DNA of 64,000 nt from Streptomyces sp. NBC_01264 (GTDB lineage: Bacteria; Actinomycetota; Actinomycetes; Streptomycetales; Streptomycetaceae), in the NCBI RefSeq assembly GCF_026340675.1, contig NZ_JAPEOX010000001.1, positions 744,001 to 808,000 on the forward strand, given 5' to 3'. The notes under the pieces were generated by a model. It was given only the letters and a program-made list of their open reading frames with translations. It had not been told where the DNA came from and searched no databases. This document shows positions 53,626 through 62,690 of the stretch, in pieces. The position numbers and the translations under genes are program-made. Every line of letters starts with the position of its first letter. The stretch's first letter is position 1.

Positions 53626-55598
53626 CGCTCGTCCTTGCGGGCCAGCATCCGGTAGGCGTTGCCGCCGTCCGTGCGGCGGGCCGCGGCGGTGCGCAGCCCG
53701 TCGAGCACCGCCGCCGCGGCGAAGCAGGGCAGCGAGGCCAGCCGTACCGCGCCGGTGAGGACGCGTCGGCCGGTGGTGGCCGGGGGTCCCCAGGGCCGGT
53801 CCGGGTCGGGGGCCAGCCGGGTCGCGGTCAGGGCCACCGCGCCGAAGAAGTCGTTGCCCTGGTGGGCCGGCCCGCGTTCCTCGGCGAGGACGGTGAAGCC
53901 CCGGTCGGCCAGCGCCTCGCGCAGGTTCAACGAGGGGATCAGGTGCTGGTGCTGCGGCTGGAACCAGGGCAGCCAGGCCGGGCCGAGCAGCCGGGCCATC
54001 CGGGACTCGGGGTCGGGGAGTTCGATGGTGAGGTAGCCGCCGGGGGCGAGGAAGGCGGCCGCCGTGTCCAGTTCGGCGAGCGGGTCCCGGGTGTGCTCCA
54101 GGTAGTGGTACATGCTGACCACCTCGTACTGGCCCGCCAGTTTCACCGCGAACTCCGGGAACTGGCCCTGATACCCCGTCTCCACCCAGCCGCGCAGCTC
54201 CGCCTCGCGGACCCCGTCTCCCATGTCCAGCCCGTCGAAGCGGGTGTCGGGCCACACGGCCCGGGCCGCGTTGCAGAAGTGGCCGTGTCCGGTGCCGACA
54301 TCGAGCCAGGACACGGGATCGGTGTGGGGGCGGAGCATCTCGGCCCGGCCCCGGTAGGCGGCGCCGAGCCGGCCGAAGACGGTGGCCGCGCCCTCGCCGC
54401 CGCGGCCGTCGTAGAAGTCGCGGTAGTAGAACTCCAGTCCCTCCGGGGAGAGCCGGGGGTTCTGGAAGACGTGCCCGCAGGCTCCGCACTGTTCCAGGGT
54501 GAACCGGCCCGGCTTGCCCTGGAGCAGGTCGGGGACCCGGACCCGGACGGTCAGCTGCCCGGAGCCGCACCAGGGGCAGTCCGGCCGGCGCGGTTCGAGG
54601 AACCGGTCGGTCCCGGCGGCCAGGTCGGCCCGGTAGGCCTGGATGGCCTCGGCGCGGACCACCTCGGCCCGTACGGCGGCCTGCTCCACCTCGGTGGTGG
54701 TGGCCCGGCCGTCGGCGGTGGCGCGGCCGTTCGCGGCCGGGTCGGCCCCGGGTCGCGGGGTACGGGCCGTCGCGGCGGCCGTACGCAGGGCCGCGCCGAG
54801 GGAGCGGACAGGGCGGGCGGCCGTGGCCCGGGCGAGGTCGCCGGGGCGCAGGGGCGCGCCGGGCTTTCCGAAGGCCAGGTAGGGCTGGATCCAGTAGAGC
54901 CCCGCCGCGGCGGCCCCCCACCGGCCCTGGCGTGCGGCGACGCCGGCCAGCAGGGCCAGCCCGGCGAGCTGCGCGGCGGCGAGCGGCCCGGGCGGCAGTC
55001 CCTGGGCCCGTAGTTCGGCCGCCCGGGCCGTGCCGCGCCCGTCCTCGGACGGGCCGCAGCTCAGGGCGGGTGCGATGGCCAGTCCGGTGGCGTCGGCGGC
55101 GTACTCCTTCAGTCGCCGGGTCACCGCCATGAGTTCCGCCGGAGTGGTGTCCGGGCCCGTCGGGTCCACTCCGGCCCGGGCGAGCACCTCTTCGGTGACG
55201 AGCAGGGCGAATCCGGCCCCGCGCCCCTCGCCGAGCCGGTCCTGCCGGTAGCCGGCCGGATCGACCAGGCGCAGCAGCCCGAGCAGCCGCTCGGCGGGCA
55301 GGTCACCGGGCAGCAGGTCCAGCACCCGCAGCCCCTCCCGATCGGCGTGCGCGCAGGCTGCGAGGAAGGTGGCCGCGTCGGGCTCCACCCCGCGGGCGGT
55401 GAGCAGCCGCCACCCGGCGGCGCGCGGTACCCCGGTCTCCGCGGACGCGACCATGGGCAGCACCGGGACGGCCCGCAGCCGACGGGCCGCGCGCACGGTG
55501 CCCGCGCCGAGGGCGATGAGCAGCAGGGCGGAGGTCCACCGGATGCCGGACGGGAGAAGGGGGATCCGGGCGGGGGAAGGGGGCGGGGTGGGCGTCAC
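53622..55598 (-). CDS. Class I methyltransferase with unusual N-terminal half
   Basis: A 658-residue protein. The C-terminal half (from about residue 320) is a SAM-dependent methyltransferase: a zinc-ribbon-like CPWCGSG...CGACGH pair near 341-370, motif I LDVGTGHGHFCNA near 430, then DGLDMGD, VVSMYHYLEHTRDP and LAPGGYLTIELPDPES. The first 300 residues have one possible membrane segment (ALLLIALGAGTVRAARRLRAV) and a sequence such as LRVLDLLPGDLPAERLLGLLRLVDPAGY with no family I can name. The start is GTG 55598, overlapping the glycosyltransferase stop by four bases. The order suggests it tailors the synthase product or its sugar. A longer upstream frame is read-through in the wrong phase. Confidence 0.75.
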   Translation of the reverse strand: MTPTPPPSPARIPLLPSGIRWTSALLLIALGAGTVRAARRLRAVPVLPMVASAETGVPRAAGWRLLTARGVEPDAATFLAACAHADREGLRVLDLLPGDLPAERLLGLLRLVDPAGYRQDRLGEGRGAGFALLVTEEVLARAGVDPTGPDTTPAELMAVTRRLKEYAADATGLAIAPALSCGPSEDGRGTARAAELRAQGLPPGPLAAAQLAGLALLAGVAARQGRWGAAAAGLYWIQPYLAFGKPGAPLRPGDLARATAARPVRSLGAALRTAAATARTPRPGADPAANGRATADGRATTTEVEQAAVRAEVVRAEAIQAYRADLAAGTDRFLEPRRPDCPWCGSGQLTVRVRVPDLLQGKPGRFTLEQCGACGHVFQNPRLSPEGLEFYYRDFYDGRGGEGAATVFGRLGAAYRGRAEMLRPHTDPVSWLDVGTGHGHFCNAARAVWPDTRFDGLDMGDGVREAELRGWVETGYQGQFPEFAVKLAGQYEVVSMYHYLEHTRDPLAELDTAAAFLAPGGYLTIELPDPESRMARLLGPAWLPWFQPQHQHLIPSLNLREALADRGFTVLAEERGPAHQGNDFFGAVALTATRLAPDPDRPWGPPATTGRRVLTGAVRLASLPCFAAAAVLDGLRTAAARRTDGGNAYRMLARKDER

Positions 55599-56770
55599 AG
55601 GAGTTCCTCCAACCGGTCGGCCGCGGCGGCTGCCCCGCCGGCCGCGGCGAATGAGGCCTGGATCCGCCGGGCGCCCCGGCGGTGGCCGGGTTCGTCCAGT
55701 ACGGCGGTCAGCGCGTCGCGCAGTTCCTCGGCCCTGGTCCTGCCGAACCGCACCCGCACCCCGGCCCCGGCCTCCACGACCTGCCGGGCGACGATCGGCT
55801 GGTCGTCGCGGATCGGGGCGACCACCAGGGGCAGGCCGTGCGCGAGGGCCTCGCAGACGGTGTTGTGGCCGCCGTGGCAGACGACCGCGTCCAGGTGGCG
55901 GAGCAGCTCCAGCTGCGGGACGCTGTCGCGCAGCAGTACGTTCCCGGGGACCGCCCCGACGAGTGCCGCGGGGGCCGCCAGGATCAACTGGACTTCCTTG
56001 TAGAGTCGTTCGGCGGCGCCGAGGACCGCCCCGTAGAACCGGCCTCCGGCTTCCTGGTTGAGGGTTCCCAGCGAGACGAGCACCCGGCGCCGTTCCGGAT
56101 CCAGCTGTTCCCAGGGGAATCCGGGAGCGGGCGGACGGGCCCCGAAGGCCGGCCCGACGAAGGCGTAGTGCGGAGGGAACTTCCCGTCTCCTCCCACCAG
56201 TTCGCGGCTGGAGAAGACCAGGACCAGCCGCCCCGAGAACCGCGGGTCCCACGGCTCCCCGGCCGGTGCGGGGTCGTCCCCGAACTCCGTCAGCAGTCCG
56301 GCGATCTGCGCGGCCACCCACTCCCCGATCTTCGGGAAGTCCGTGAAGGGGAGGGTGAGTTCGGCCGAGGTGCTGGCGGAGGTCACCCAGGGCACCCCGA
56401 GCCCCCGCGCGGCCACCGGACCGGCCAGGGCCTGCTGGTCGGCGACGATCAGGTCCGGCCGGAAGGTCCGGACTGCCCGGACCACGCCCGGGAGCATCGC
56501 CCTGGCCAGGGGGACCAGAGCCTCCTCCCAGAGGAACCGCAGGGCCCCGACCCCTCGCAGATCGCGCCAGCGGGCGTGGAGCAGGGCGTAGTCGCCGCCC
56601 GCCTCGGCGCCCGACGAGAGGATCCGGGCGTGCTCGGGCAGCAGCCGGGCCAGTGTCCCGGGCGGGCCGGTCCAGGCGACTTCGTGGCCGCGGGCGGCCA
56701 GTTCGCTGCCGACCGCCACGGTCGGGTTGACGTGTCCCGCGAGCGGCGGCACGGTGAAGAGCACCCTCAT
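55595..56770 (-). CDS. Macrolide-type glycosyltransferase (GT1/MGT family)
   Basis: A 391-residue glycosyltransferase of the GT-B fold. N-terminal VLFTVPPLAGHVNPTVAVGSELAARGHEV is the MGT-type acceptor domain, and the C-terminal nucleotide-sugar domain has VSLGTLNQEA, SVPQLELLRHLDAVVCHGGHNTVCEALAHGLPLVVAP and DDQPIVARQVVEAGAGV. It should transfer a sugar from a nucleotide donor to an aglycone or lipid hydroxyl. The start is ATG 56770, overlapping the alpha/beta-hydrolase stop. Its presence in a synthase operon predicts a glycosylated final product. Confidence 0.88.
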   Translation of the reverse strand: MRVLFTVPPLAGHVNPTVAVGSELAARGHEVAWTGPPGTLARLLPEHARILSSGAEAGGDYALLHARWRDLRGVGALRFLWEEALVPLARAMLPGVVRAVRTFRPDLIVADQQALAGPVAARGLGVPWVTSASTSAELTLPFTDFPKIGEWVAAQIAGLLTEFGDDPAPAGEPWDPRFSGRLVLVFSSRELVGGDGKFPPHYAFVGPAFGARPPAPGFPWEQLDPERRRVLVSLGTLNQEAGGRFYGAVLGAAERLYKEVQLILAAPAALVGAVPGNVLLRDSVPQLELLRHLDAVVCHGGHNTVCEALAHGLPLVVAPIRDDQPIVARQVVEAGAGVRVRFGRTRAEELRDALTAVLDEPGHRRGARRIQASFAAAGGAAAAADRLEELL

Positions 56771-57597
56771 CGGACCAGCGCTCCCGCCATGGCCGTGGCC
56801 GTCGCCTCGAGGTGGGCCAGTACGGCCGCTCGCAGCGCTCCGCTGTTCTCCTTGAGCACGTCGTGCCCGAGGCCCGGCAGGATCTCGACCGCGGTGACGT
56901 GCGGGGCGTGGCGGGCCAGTTCCAGTGCGCCCGGGACCAGTTCGGAGTGCTCGCCGCAGACGATCAGGACCGGGCAGCGCAGTCCGGCGTAGTCGGCCGG
57001 GGTGAAGGTGCGGCTCGCCGCGATGTCGTCGATGAGGGTCGTGCGGTTGAGCAGGTCGTCGGCGATGGCCGTGAGGTTGGCCGCCTTGCGCAGCCGCAGC
57101 GTGAGTAGTTCGGCGGGTACCGCGCTGTCCTCCAGGCCGAGTGCGGCCGCCGACAGGGTGTCCACCATGTTGTCCACCCAGGCCCCGCTGAGCGGGGGTT
57201 CGAGCAGGGTGAGCCCGGCGACCAGGTCGGGCCGGGCGAGGGCGGCGTGCAGGGCCAGGGTGCCGCCGTAACTGTTGCCGACGAGGTGCACCGGGCGGTG
57301 CCCGAGGCCGAGCGCGCCGAGCAGGGCGAGGAGGTCCCGTACGGCGGTGCGGCTGTCGTAGCCGGTGGCCGGGCGCTCGGTGCGGCCGTGGCCACGCAGA
57401 TCGTAGAGGACCACCTCGTGCCCGGCCCGGGCCACCGGGACGGCCAGCGGGCAGTAGAAGGAGGACAGGTTGTCGACGACCAGCCCGTGCAGGAACACCA
57501 CCAGGGGACGGTCGGCGGCGTCGGGGCCGGCCGCTTGCGCGGTGGCCGGGAGGCGTTGGACGTGGAAGCGGACGTCGCCCGCGGGAAGGAAGGCCAT
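56767..57597 (-). CDS. Alpha/beta hydrolase in the synthase operon
   Basis: A 276-residue alpha/beta-hydrolase. FLHGLVVDNLSSFY is the oxyanion segment, GNSYGGTLALHAAL the nucleophile elbow with Ser near residue 109, VCGEHSELVPG the acid position near 214 and LGHDVLKE the His near 245. The acid position has Glu instead of Asp. No thioesterase label is safe, but its place between the carrier protein and the glycosyltransferase makes release or editing of the acyl chain plausible. The start is ATG 57597, eight bases after the ACP stop region; the stop overlaps the glycosyltransferase ATG. Confidence 0.82.
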   Translation of the reverse strand: MAFLPAGDVRFHVQRLPATAQAAGPDAADRPLVVFLHGLVVDNLSSFYCPLAVPVARAGHEVVLYDLRGHGRTERPATGYDSRTAVRDLLALLGALGLGHRPVHLVGNSYGGTLALHAALARPDLVAGLTLLEPPLSGAWVDNMVDTLSAAALGLEDSAVPAELLTLRLRKAANLTAIADDLLNRTTLIDDIAASRTFTPADYAGLRCPVLIVCGEHSELVPGALELARHAPHVTAVEILPGLGHDVLKENSGALRAAVLAHLEATATAMAGALVR

Positions 57598-57604
57598 GGC
57601 GGGA

Positions 57605-57931
57605 TCAGCCGTCCGATCCGGGCGCGGCGGCGGATCCCGCGGAGGTGCACGCGAGGGACGCGTGGGTGATCCGGCCGATGTGCGTGACGAGTTCGCCCAC
57701 GGACATGGCCAGGATGCCGTCCATGTCCTTCTCGGACAGGAACCCCATCAGGTCGACGTCGGCGCCGTAGCGGTGGTGGAGGAGTTCGGCGAGGGCGACG
57801 AACTCGATGCTCTCCAGGGCGAGGTCCTCGTTGAACGTCGTCTTCATCGTGACCTCGTCCGCGAGGAGGTACTCGTCACCGACGATCTCCACGAGCATGC
57901 CGGTGATCTCGGCGAGGATGTCAGCTGCCAT
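57605..57931 (-). CDS. Free-standing acyl carrier protein
   Basis: A 108-residue carrier protein. The phosphopantetheine-attachment Ser is in NEDLALESIEFVALAELL near residue 40, at the start of helix 2. The N-terminal helix MAADILAEITGMLVEIVG and GADVDLMGF follow the ACP plan. The C-terminal 15 residues are disordered. The start is ATG 57931, which lies inside the 3' end of the synthase gene (overlap 11 bases), so the two are translationally coupled. The large synthase has no ACP of its own in the visible part of the KS-AT-DH subunit, so this protein probably serves it, perhaps with carrier domains in the partial upstream subunit. Confidence 0.85.
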   Translation of the reverse strand: MAADILAEITGMLVEIVGDEYLLADEVTMKTTFNEDLALESIEFVALAELLHHRYGADVDLMGFLSEKDMDGILAMSVGELVTHIGRITHASLACTSAGSAAAPGSDG

Positions 57932-60900
57932 GACTGGTCTCCGTGAGGTGGAAGGGGACGGGGGACGGGGTCGCGGGCCGGTCGGTCCAGGCGACGACGT
58001 GGCCGGGGTGGATGACGTGGCCGGGGTGGCCCGGGTGGCCGGAGTGGCCGGGGTGGCCGGAGTGGCCGGGGTGGCCGGAGTGGCCGGGGTGGCCCGGGTC
58101 TTCGAGTGGCGCGTCCGCGAGCAGGGTGGTGCGGATCGGGTACGGGTGCCCGTCCGGGGAGAGCACGCACAGCTCGCCGGAGCCCGGGTCACCGGTGGTC
58201 CGCCAGTCGCGCGGGCGGCCTCCGAGTCCGGTTCCGGCGGCCTTGGCGGCCGCCTCCTTGGCGCACCAGAGTGCGGTGAGCGCGGCCGGCAGTCCGGTGC
58301 CCTCCCGGGCCGCCATCCGCTCCGCGAGGCCGAGTTCGCCCGGCGCCAGGGCGATGCGGATGAGCGCGTCCGGGTCGGTGGTCACCTGTTCCACGTCGAT
58401 GCCGACCGGCAGGCCGGGGTGGGCGAGGGCGACCGCGATCCGGTCCTTGTGGGCGATCGCCAGCCGGACTCCCCCGGCCAGGGCTCCCCCGGCGAAGGGC
58501 CGCCCGGCCGGGTCGTTGCCGATCGGCACCTCGGCCGGGAAGACCGGCCCGGCCCCGCCGTCCCAGAGCAGGTGGCGCACCGCGTCCTTGGCGGCGATCC
58601 GGCCCAGCAGCCAGGGCGCCCGGGCGCGCGGCGCCAGCCGCTCGTAGGCCGCGCGCTCGGCGGCGCCGAGGTAGCGGCGCATGACCAGCTCCTGCGAGGC
58701 GGGGTCGGTCCAGCGGCGCCGGGCCAGGCACCAGCCCTCGGGGCGGGGTTCGCCGATGCCGCAGACCTCCGGGGTGAACTTCATCGGCCAGACCCGCTCG
58801 TCGGCGCCGAAGCGGCGGTACGTCCAGCCGTCGATCCGGGCCCAGACCCGGCCGTCGGCACGGAGCAGCTCGACATCACCGCGCACGGTGACATCGCGGA
58901 CCTCGCGGATCCGGGCCGTGGCCTCGACGAGCTCGTACGGCGAGGGCGGCGGCCCCGAGAAGCGGACGGCGTCCACGGCGGCCGGGAACACCAGCCGGTC
59001 CACGGGGAGCCTCAGCTGCATCCAGTGCCCGAAGAGCTGCCCGGCGGCGTCGAGCAGCGCGCCGGGGTCGGGCAGTGCGCGCAGCACCCCGCGGATGCCG
59101 TCCGCACCGACGGCCCGTACCTCGTGCACCCCGGCGAAGCGGGGCCCGTGGAACATCCACCGGTCCCGGTAGAGGGCCTCGGCGCTGACGGGGGCCGGCC
59201 GCGAATCGCGCAGCGGGGCGGGATCCGGGCCGGGCAGGGGCTCGTACCCCTCGCCGAGCAGCACGCACACGTCGGTGTACTCCCCGAGGGTGACGCGCAC
59301 ACGGCCCGGGCCGGCGGGCCGTACGGTGACCTCCACGTCGAGGGCCGGTTCCACGGGGAGCCAGCGCAGGGCCCGTACCCGGTCGTAGCCGATGACGGCC
59401 AGGCCGGGCGGTGCGTCCCGCAGGGCGGCTTCTGCCGCCAGTTCCAGCATGGTCGTCATGGGGACGACGGGGAACCGGTCGGAGTCCTCCGGCCAGCCGT
59501 CGGGCTGCAGGTAGACGCAGTGGTCCCGTACGTAGGGCAGCGCGGCGAGGGAGAGGTGCAGGGTGTGGGTGCCGGGCTCGGTCCCGGGCCGGGGGTCGGT
59601 CGTCCACGGCGCGGGCGCCGGCGCATCGGTGGGTCCTGCGGCAGGGGCCGCGTCCAGGGCCGAGAGCAGGACCGGGCGGGGATCCGCGGCCACCGGGACG
59701 GGAGCGTCGGGGGCGTCGGGGGCGGCAAGGGTGACGGGCGCGGCCGTCGGGGTGGTGGCCTGTGGCAGGAGGCCGGCGAGGGTGGTGCGTGCGGCCTCAC
59801 CGAGGCGGACCAGCGGCGAGCCGAGGTCCAGGAGCACGCCGCGCCGCCCGGCCGTAGGCTCCGCCGGTGCTCCGGCGGCCGCCCGGTCGGGGCCTCCCGG
59901 CCCGTCGGGGGCCAGCCGGTCCCAGCGCGGGGCGTGGCCCCCGGTCCACAGGGCCGCGCAGGTGCGCCGCAGGGCGGCGAGTCCGGTGAGCCGGGGTGAG
60001 GAGGCCGCCACCGAGAGGTGGGGGCGGTCGCGCAGGGTGTCCTCGACGAAGCCCGGCAGGCTGCCCGGGCCGAGCGTGACGAAGCCGCGGACGCCCGCGT
60101 CCTCGTACAGCCGGAGCGTCAGCTCGCGGAAGCGGACCGGCTCCAGCAGGTGGCGGACGACGAGCTCGCGCACCGCTTCGGGCTCCGGGGGGAACGGCGC
60201 GCAGGTGGTCGCCGACCAGAGGGGCAAGGTGCCGGGCTGGAGCGGCAGTCGGGCGAAGGCGGCGCGGACCTGTCCCAGGTAGGGCTCCCACATAGGGGTG
60301 TGGAAGCCGGAGCGGAAGGGGAGTTCCTGGCCGAGGACGCCCTCGGCCTTCAACCGTTCGAGTGCCGTCGTCACTTGGGAGGGATCACCGCAGACGACCG
60401 ACTGGTGCGGGCAGTTGTCGTGGCTGACCACCGCCCCGTCCAGTCCGTGCAGCGCGGCCTCCGCCCGCCTGGTTCCGCATCCCAGCGCCGCGTAGACCAG
60501 GTCCGGCACCTTGACGGACCCGGGTCGCAGCGAGTCCAGGAAAGTGTCGGCCGCGTCCTGTCGGTACATCCCGGCGGCCACCATCGCCGCCCACTCCCCC
60601 AGGCTGTGTCCCGCCAGCACCTCGGCCCGGATGCCGAGTTCGGGCAGGGCCCGGGCGAGGAAACGGCCCGTGGCGATGGCGTCCAGCGCCCGCTCCGTCA
60701 GTTCCTCGCCACGGGTCAGCCGGGGCGGCTCCAGTCCGAGCCGGTCCGCCACGTCGTCCAGTACCGGGGCGAACTCCGGCTCCAGGCCCGGGAAGAGGAA
60801 CGCCAGCCGGCCGCCCAGCGGCTCGGGCGTGAACCACACCTCCCCGCGTCCCTGCCAGGCCCGGCCCCGCGCCACCACCTTCGCGGCCAGCGCGAGCCGC

Positions 60901-62690
60901 TGGGGTGTGGGGCCGACTACGGCGAGGCGGCAGGGCCCGTCGCCGACGGACACCGGGGCTGCGGAACCGGACGTCAGGGCACCGGAGCCGGACGCCGGGG
61001 CGCCGGACGCGGACGCCAGGAGGGCCGACAGCTCGGCCGGGTCCGGGGCCGCGAGGAGGAGCACGTCCTCGCGTGCGGGCGCCCCCACGGGGGCGGCCGG
61101 GCCGCCCAGGGGCAGGAACCGGCGTACGGGCGCGGCCGGGCGGGCGGGCGCCGTCCGACCCGAGGGCGCGGCCCGGAGCGCGGCGCCGGGAGCCTCCTCC
61201 AGCACCACGTGCGCGTTGATGCCACCGAAACCGAAGGCGTTCACCCCGGCCCTGCGCGGCGCCGGCCCGCGCTCCCACGGACGGGCCGCCGTCACCGGAC
61301 GCATCCGGGTCCGGGCCAGGCCGGGGTGCGGATCCTCCAGGTGCAGGGTCGGCGGTAGCACTCCCTCGTGCACCGCGAGCGCCGCCTTGATCAGCCCGGC
61401 CATGCCGGAGGCCTGCATCGTGTGGCCGAGCATGGACTTCACCGAGCCGAAGCCGATGGCGTTCCCACCGTCGAGGCCGGCACCGTCGTCGCCGGCATCG
61501 TCGTCGCTGGGGTGCGGGCCGAACACCTCGGCCAGGGTGTCCAGTTCGGCCGTGTCCCCCACCGGGGTGCCGGTGCCGTGCGCCTCCAGCAGCCCGAGTG
61601 CGCCGGGTGCCCGCGGGTCCAGACCCGCCTCCCGCCAGGCCCGTTCCAGCGCCCGCACCTGGCCCGCGACGAGCGGGCTCATCAGGCTCGCCGCCCTGCC
61701 GTCCCCGGCGACCCCGGTGCCGCGGATCACCGCGTAGATCCGGTCGCCGTCCCGCTCCGCGTCGGCCAGCCGCTTCAGCAGCACCACTCCGGTGCCCTCG
61801 GACAGCAGGGTTCCGTCGGCTCGCCGGTCGAAGGGCCGGATCCGCTCGCTGGGACTCAGGGCGCGCAGCTGCGTGAACACGCTCCACAGGGTGGCGATGT
61901 GGCAGTGGTGCACGGCCCCGGCGACCACCGCGTCGCAGCGCCCGCCGGCCAGCAGCCCCACCGCCTGGTCCACCGCCAGGAGGGAGGAGGCGCAGGCCGC
62001 GTCCAGGGTGTAGGCCGGTCCGTGGAAGTCGAGCCGGTTGGCGGTCCGGGCGGCCGTGAAGCTCGGTACGAGTCCGATCGACGCGTCGGGCCGTTCGGGA
62101 CCCAGGGCCTCCTGGAAGGCGGAGCGGACCGCGGCGATCCGCCGCTCGCCGAGCTCGGGCGCGAGCTCGCGCAGGGTCTGCGCCAACTGGTGGGCGGTAC
62201 GGACGCGTTGGTCGAGCCGGGCGGTGGCCACGCCCATGAACCCGCCGCGCCCCAGCACGATCCCGATCCGCGAGCGGTCGGTCGGCAGGCGGCTCTCGCC
62301 GCCCGCGTCGGCGATGGCCTCGGCCGTGGCGTGCAGGGCGAGCATCTGGTCCGGTTCGGCCTCTTCCACGGTGGCCGGCATGATGCCGAACCGGGTCGGG
62401 TCGAAGGCGGCGAGCCCGTCCACGAAGCCCCCGCGCCGGCAGTAGAACCGGTCGCCGGAGACCGGTCCGGTGGCGCCGTCCGGGTCGTAGTACACCTCGG
62501 GATCCCACCGGCCGGGCGGGACGTCGCCTATGCAGTCCGTACCGGCCAGGAGGTTGCGGCGGTAGGCGGCGAGGTCCGCGGCGCCCGGGAACACCGCGCC
62601 CATTCCGACGATCGCCGCGTCGGTGGGACGCGGACCGCGATGGTGCCTCCGCTGACCGGATCCCCGGCCCTGCTGGCGGCGGTCAGGCAC
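57921..62690 (-). CDS. Iterative PUFA/enediyne-type synthase subunit: KS-AT-DH-PPTase
   Basis: A 1589-residue multidomain enzyme from start GTG 62690; GTG 62699 is also in frame, but its Shine-Dalgarno would be too close. Ketosynthase (residues 20-470): Cys233 in DAACASS, His in EAHGTGT and in GHTMQASG. Acyltransferase (590-900): GHSLGEW with Ser696 and RSGFHTPMW. Dehydratase (1000-1290): hot-dog motif YVRDHCVYLQPDGW with His1057 and LLDAAGQLFGHW. Phosphopantetheinyl transferase at 1330-1520: GIDVEQV and WCAKEAAAKA. No KR or ACP is visible here. The domain order is that of PfaA/PfaC and enediyne PKS proteins divided between genes. It ends with a His-rich repeat. Product class is inferred. Confidence 0.85.
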   Translation of the reverse strand: MPDRRQQGRGSGQRRHHRGPRPTDAAIVGMGAVFPGAADLAAYRRNLLAGTDCIGDVPPGRWDPEVYYDPDGATGPVSGDRFYCRRGGFVDGLAAFDPTRFGIMPATVEEAEPDQMLALHATAEAIADAGGESRLPTDRSRIGIVLGRGGFMGVATARLDQRVRTAHQLAQTLRELAPELGERRIAAVRSAFQEALGPERPDASIGLVPSFTAARTANRLDFHGPAYTLDAACASSLLAVDQAVGLLAGGRCDAVVAGAVHHCHIATLWSVFTQLRALSPSERIRPFDRRADGTLLSEGTGVVLLKRLADAERDGDRIYAVIRGTGVAGDGRAASLMSPLVAGQVRALERAWREAGLDPRAPGALGLLEAHGTGTPVGDTAELDTLAEVFGPHPSDDDAGDDGAGLDGGNAIGFGSVKSMLGHTMQASGMAGLIKAALAVHEGVLPPTLHLEDPHPGLARTRMRPVTAARPWERGPAPRRAGVNAFGFGGINAHVVLEEAPGAALRAAPSGRTAPARPAAPVRRFLPLGGPAAPVGAPAREDVLLLAAPDPAELSALLASASGAPASGSGALTSGSAAPVSVGDGPCRLAVVGPTPQRLALAAKVVARGRAWQGRGEVWFTPEPLGGRLAFLFPGLEPEFAPVLDDVADRLGLEPPRLTRGEELTERALDAIATGRFLARALPELGIRAEVLAGHSLGEWAAMVAAGMYRQDAADTFLDSLRPGSVKVPDLVYAALGCGTRRAEAALHGLDGAVVSHDNCPHQSVVCGDPSQVTTALERLKAEGVLGQELPFRSGFHTPMWEPYLGQVRAAFARLPLQPGTLPLWSATTCAPFPPEPEAVRELVVRHLLEPVRFRELTLRLYEDAGVRGFVTLGPGSLPGFVEDTLRDRPHLSVAASSPRLTGLAALRRTCAALWTGGHAPRWDRLAPDGPGGPDRAAAGAPAEPTAGRRGVLLDLGSPLVRLGEAARTTLAGLLPQATTPTAAPVTLAAPDAPDAPVPVAADPRPVLLSALDAAPAAGPTDAPAPAPWTTDPRPGTEPGTHTLHLSLAALPYVRDHCVYLQPDGWPEDSDRFPVVPMTTMLELAAEAALRDAPPGLAVIGYDRVRALRWLPVEPALDVEVTVRPAGPGRVRVTLGEYTDVCVLLGEGYEPLPGPDPAPLRDSRPAPVSAEALYRDRWMFHGPRFAGVHEVRAVGADGIRGVLRALPDPGALLDAAGQLFGHWMQLRLPVDRLVFPAAVDAVRFSGPPPSPYELVEATARIREVRDVTVRGDVELLRADGRVWARIDGWTYRRFGADERVWPMKFTPEVCGIGEPRPEGWCLARRRWTDPASQELVMRRYLGAAERAAYERLAPRARAPWLLGRIAAKDAVRHLLWDGGAGPVFPAEVPIGNDPAGRPFAGGALAGGVRLAIAHKDRIAVALAHPGLPVGIDVEQVTTDPDALIRIALAPGELGLAERMAAREGTGLPAALTALWCAKEAAAKAAGTGLGGRPRDWRTTGDPGSGELCVLSPDGHPYPIRTTLLADAPLEDPGHPGHSGHPGHSGHPGHSGHPGHPGHVIHPGHVVAWTDRPATPSPVPFHLTETSHGS
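58008..58098 (-). repeat. 18-bp tandem repeat encoding Gly-His-Pro/Ser
   Basis: Unit CCGGAGTGGCCGGGGTGG (plus-strand reading), about four copies with degenerate flanks, within the synthase gene. It encodes repeating GHPGHS in the last 60 residues, giving roughly ten closely spaced histidines. Confidence 0.9.

Noticed and set aside
58008..58098. Possible CRISPR array
   Set aside because: The repeats are short, immediately adjacent and in frame in a coding region, with no spacers and no cas genes nearby.
57807..59999. 730-codon plus-strand open frame opposite the synthase
   Set aside because: Antisense shadow of the KS-AT-DH-PPTase gene and its Gly-His repeat.
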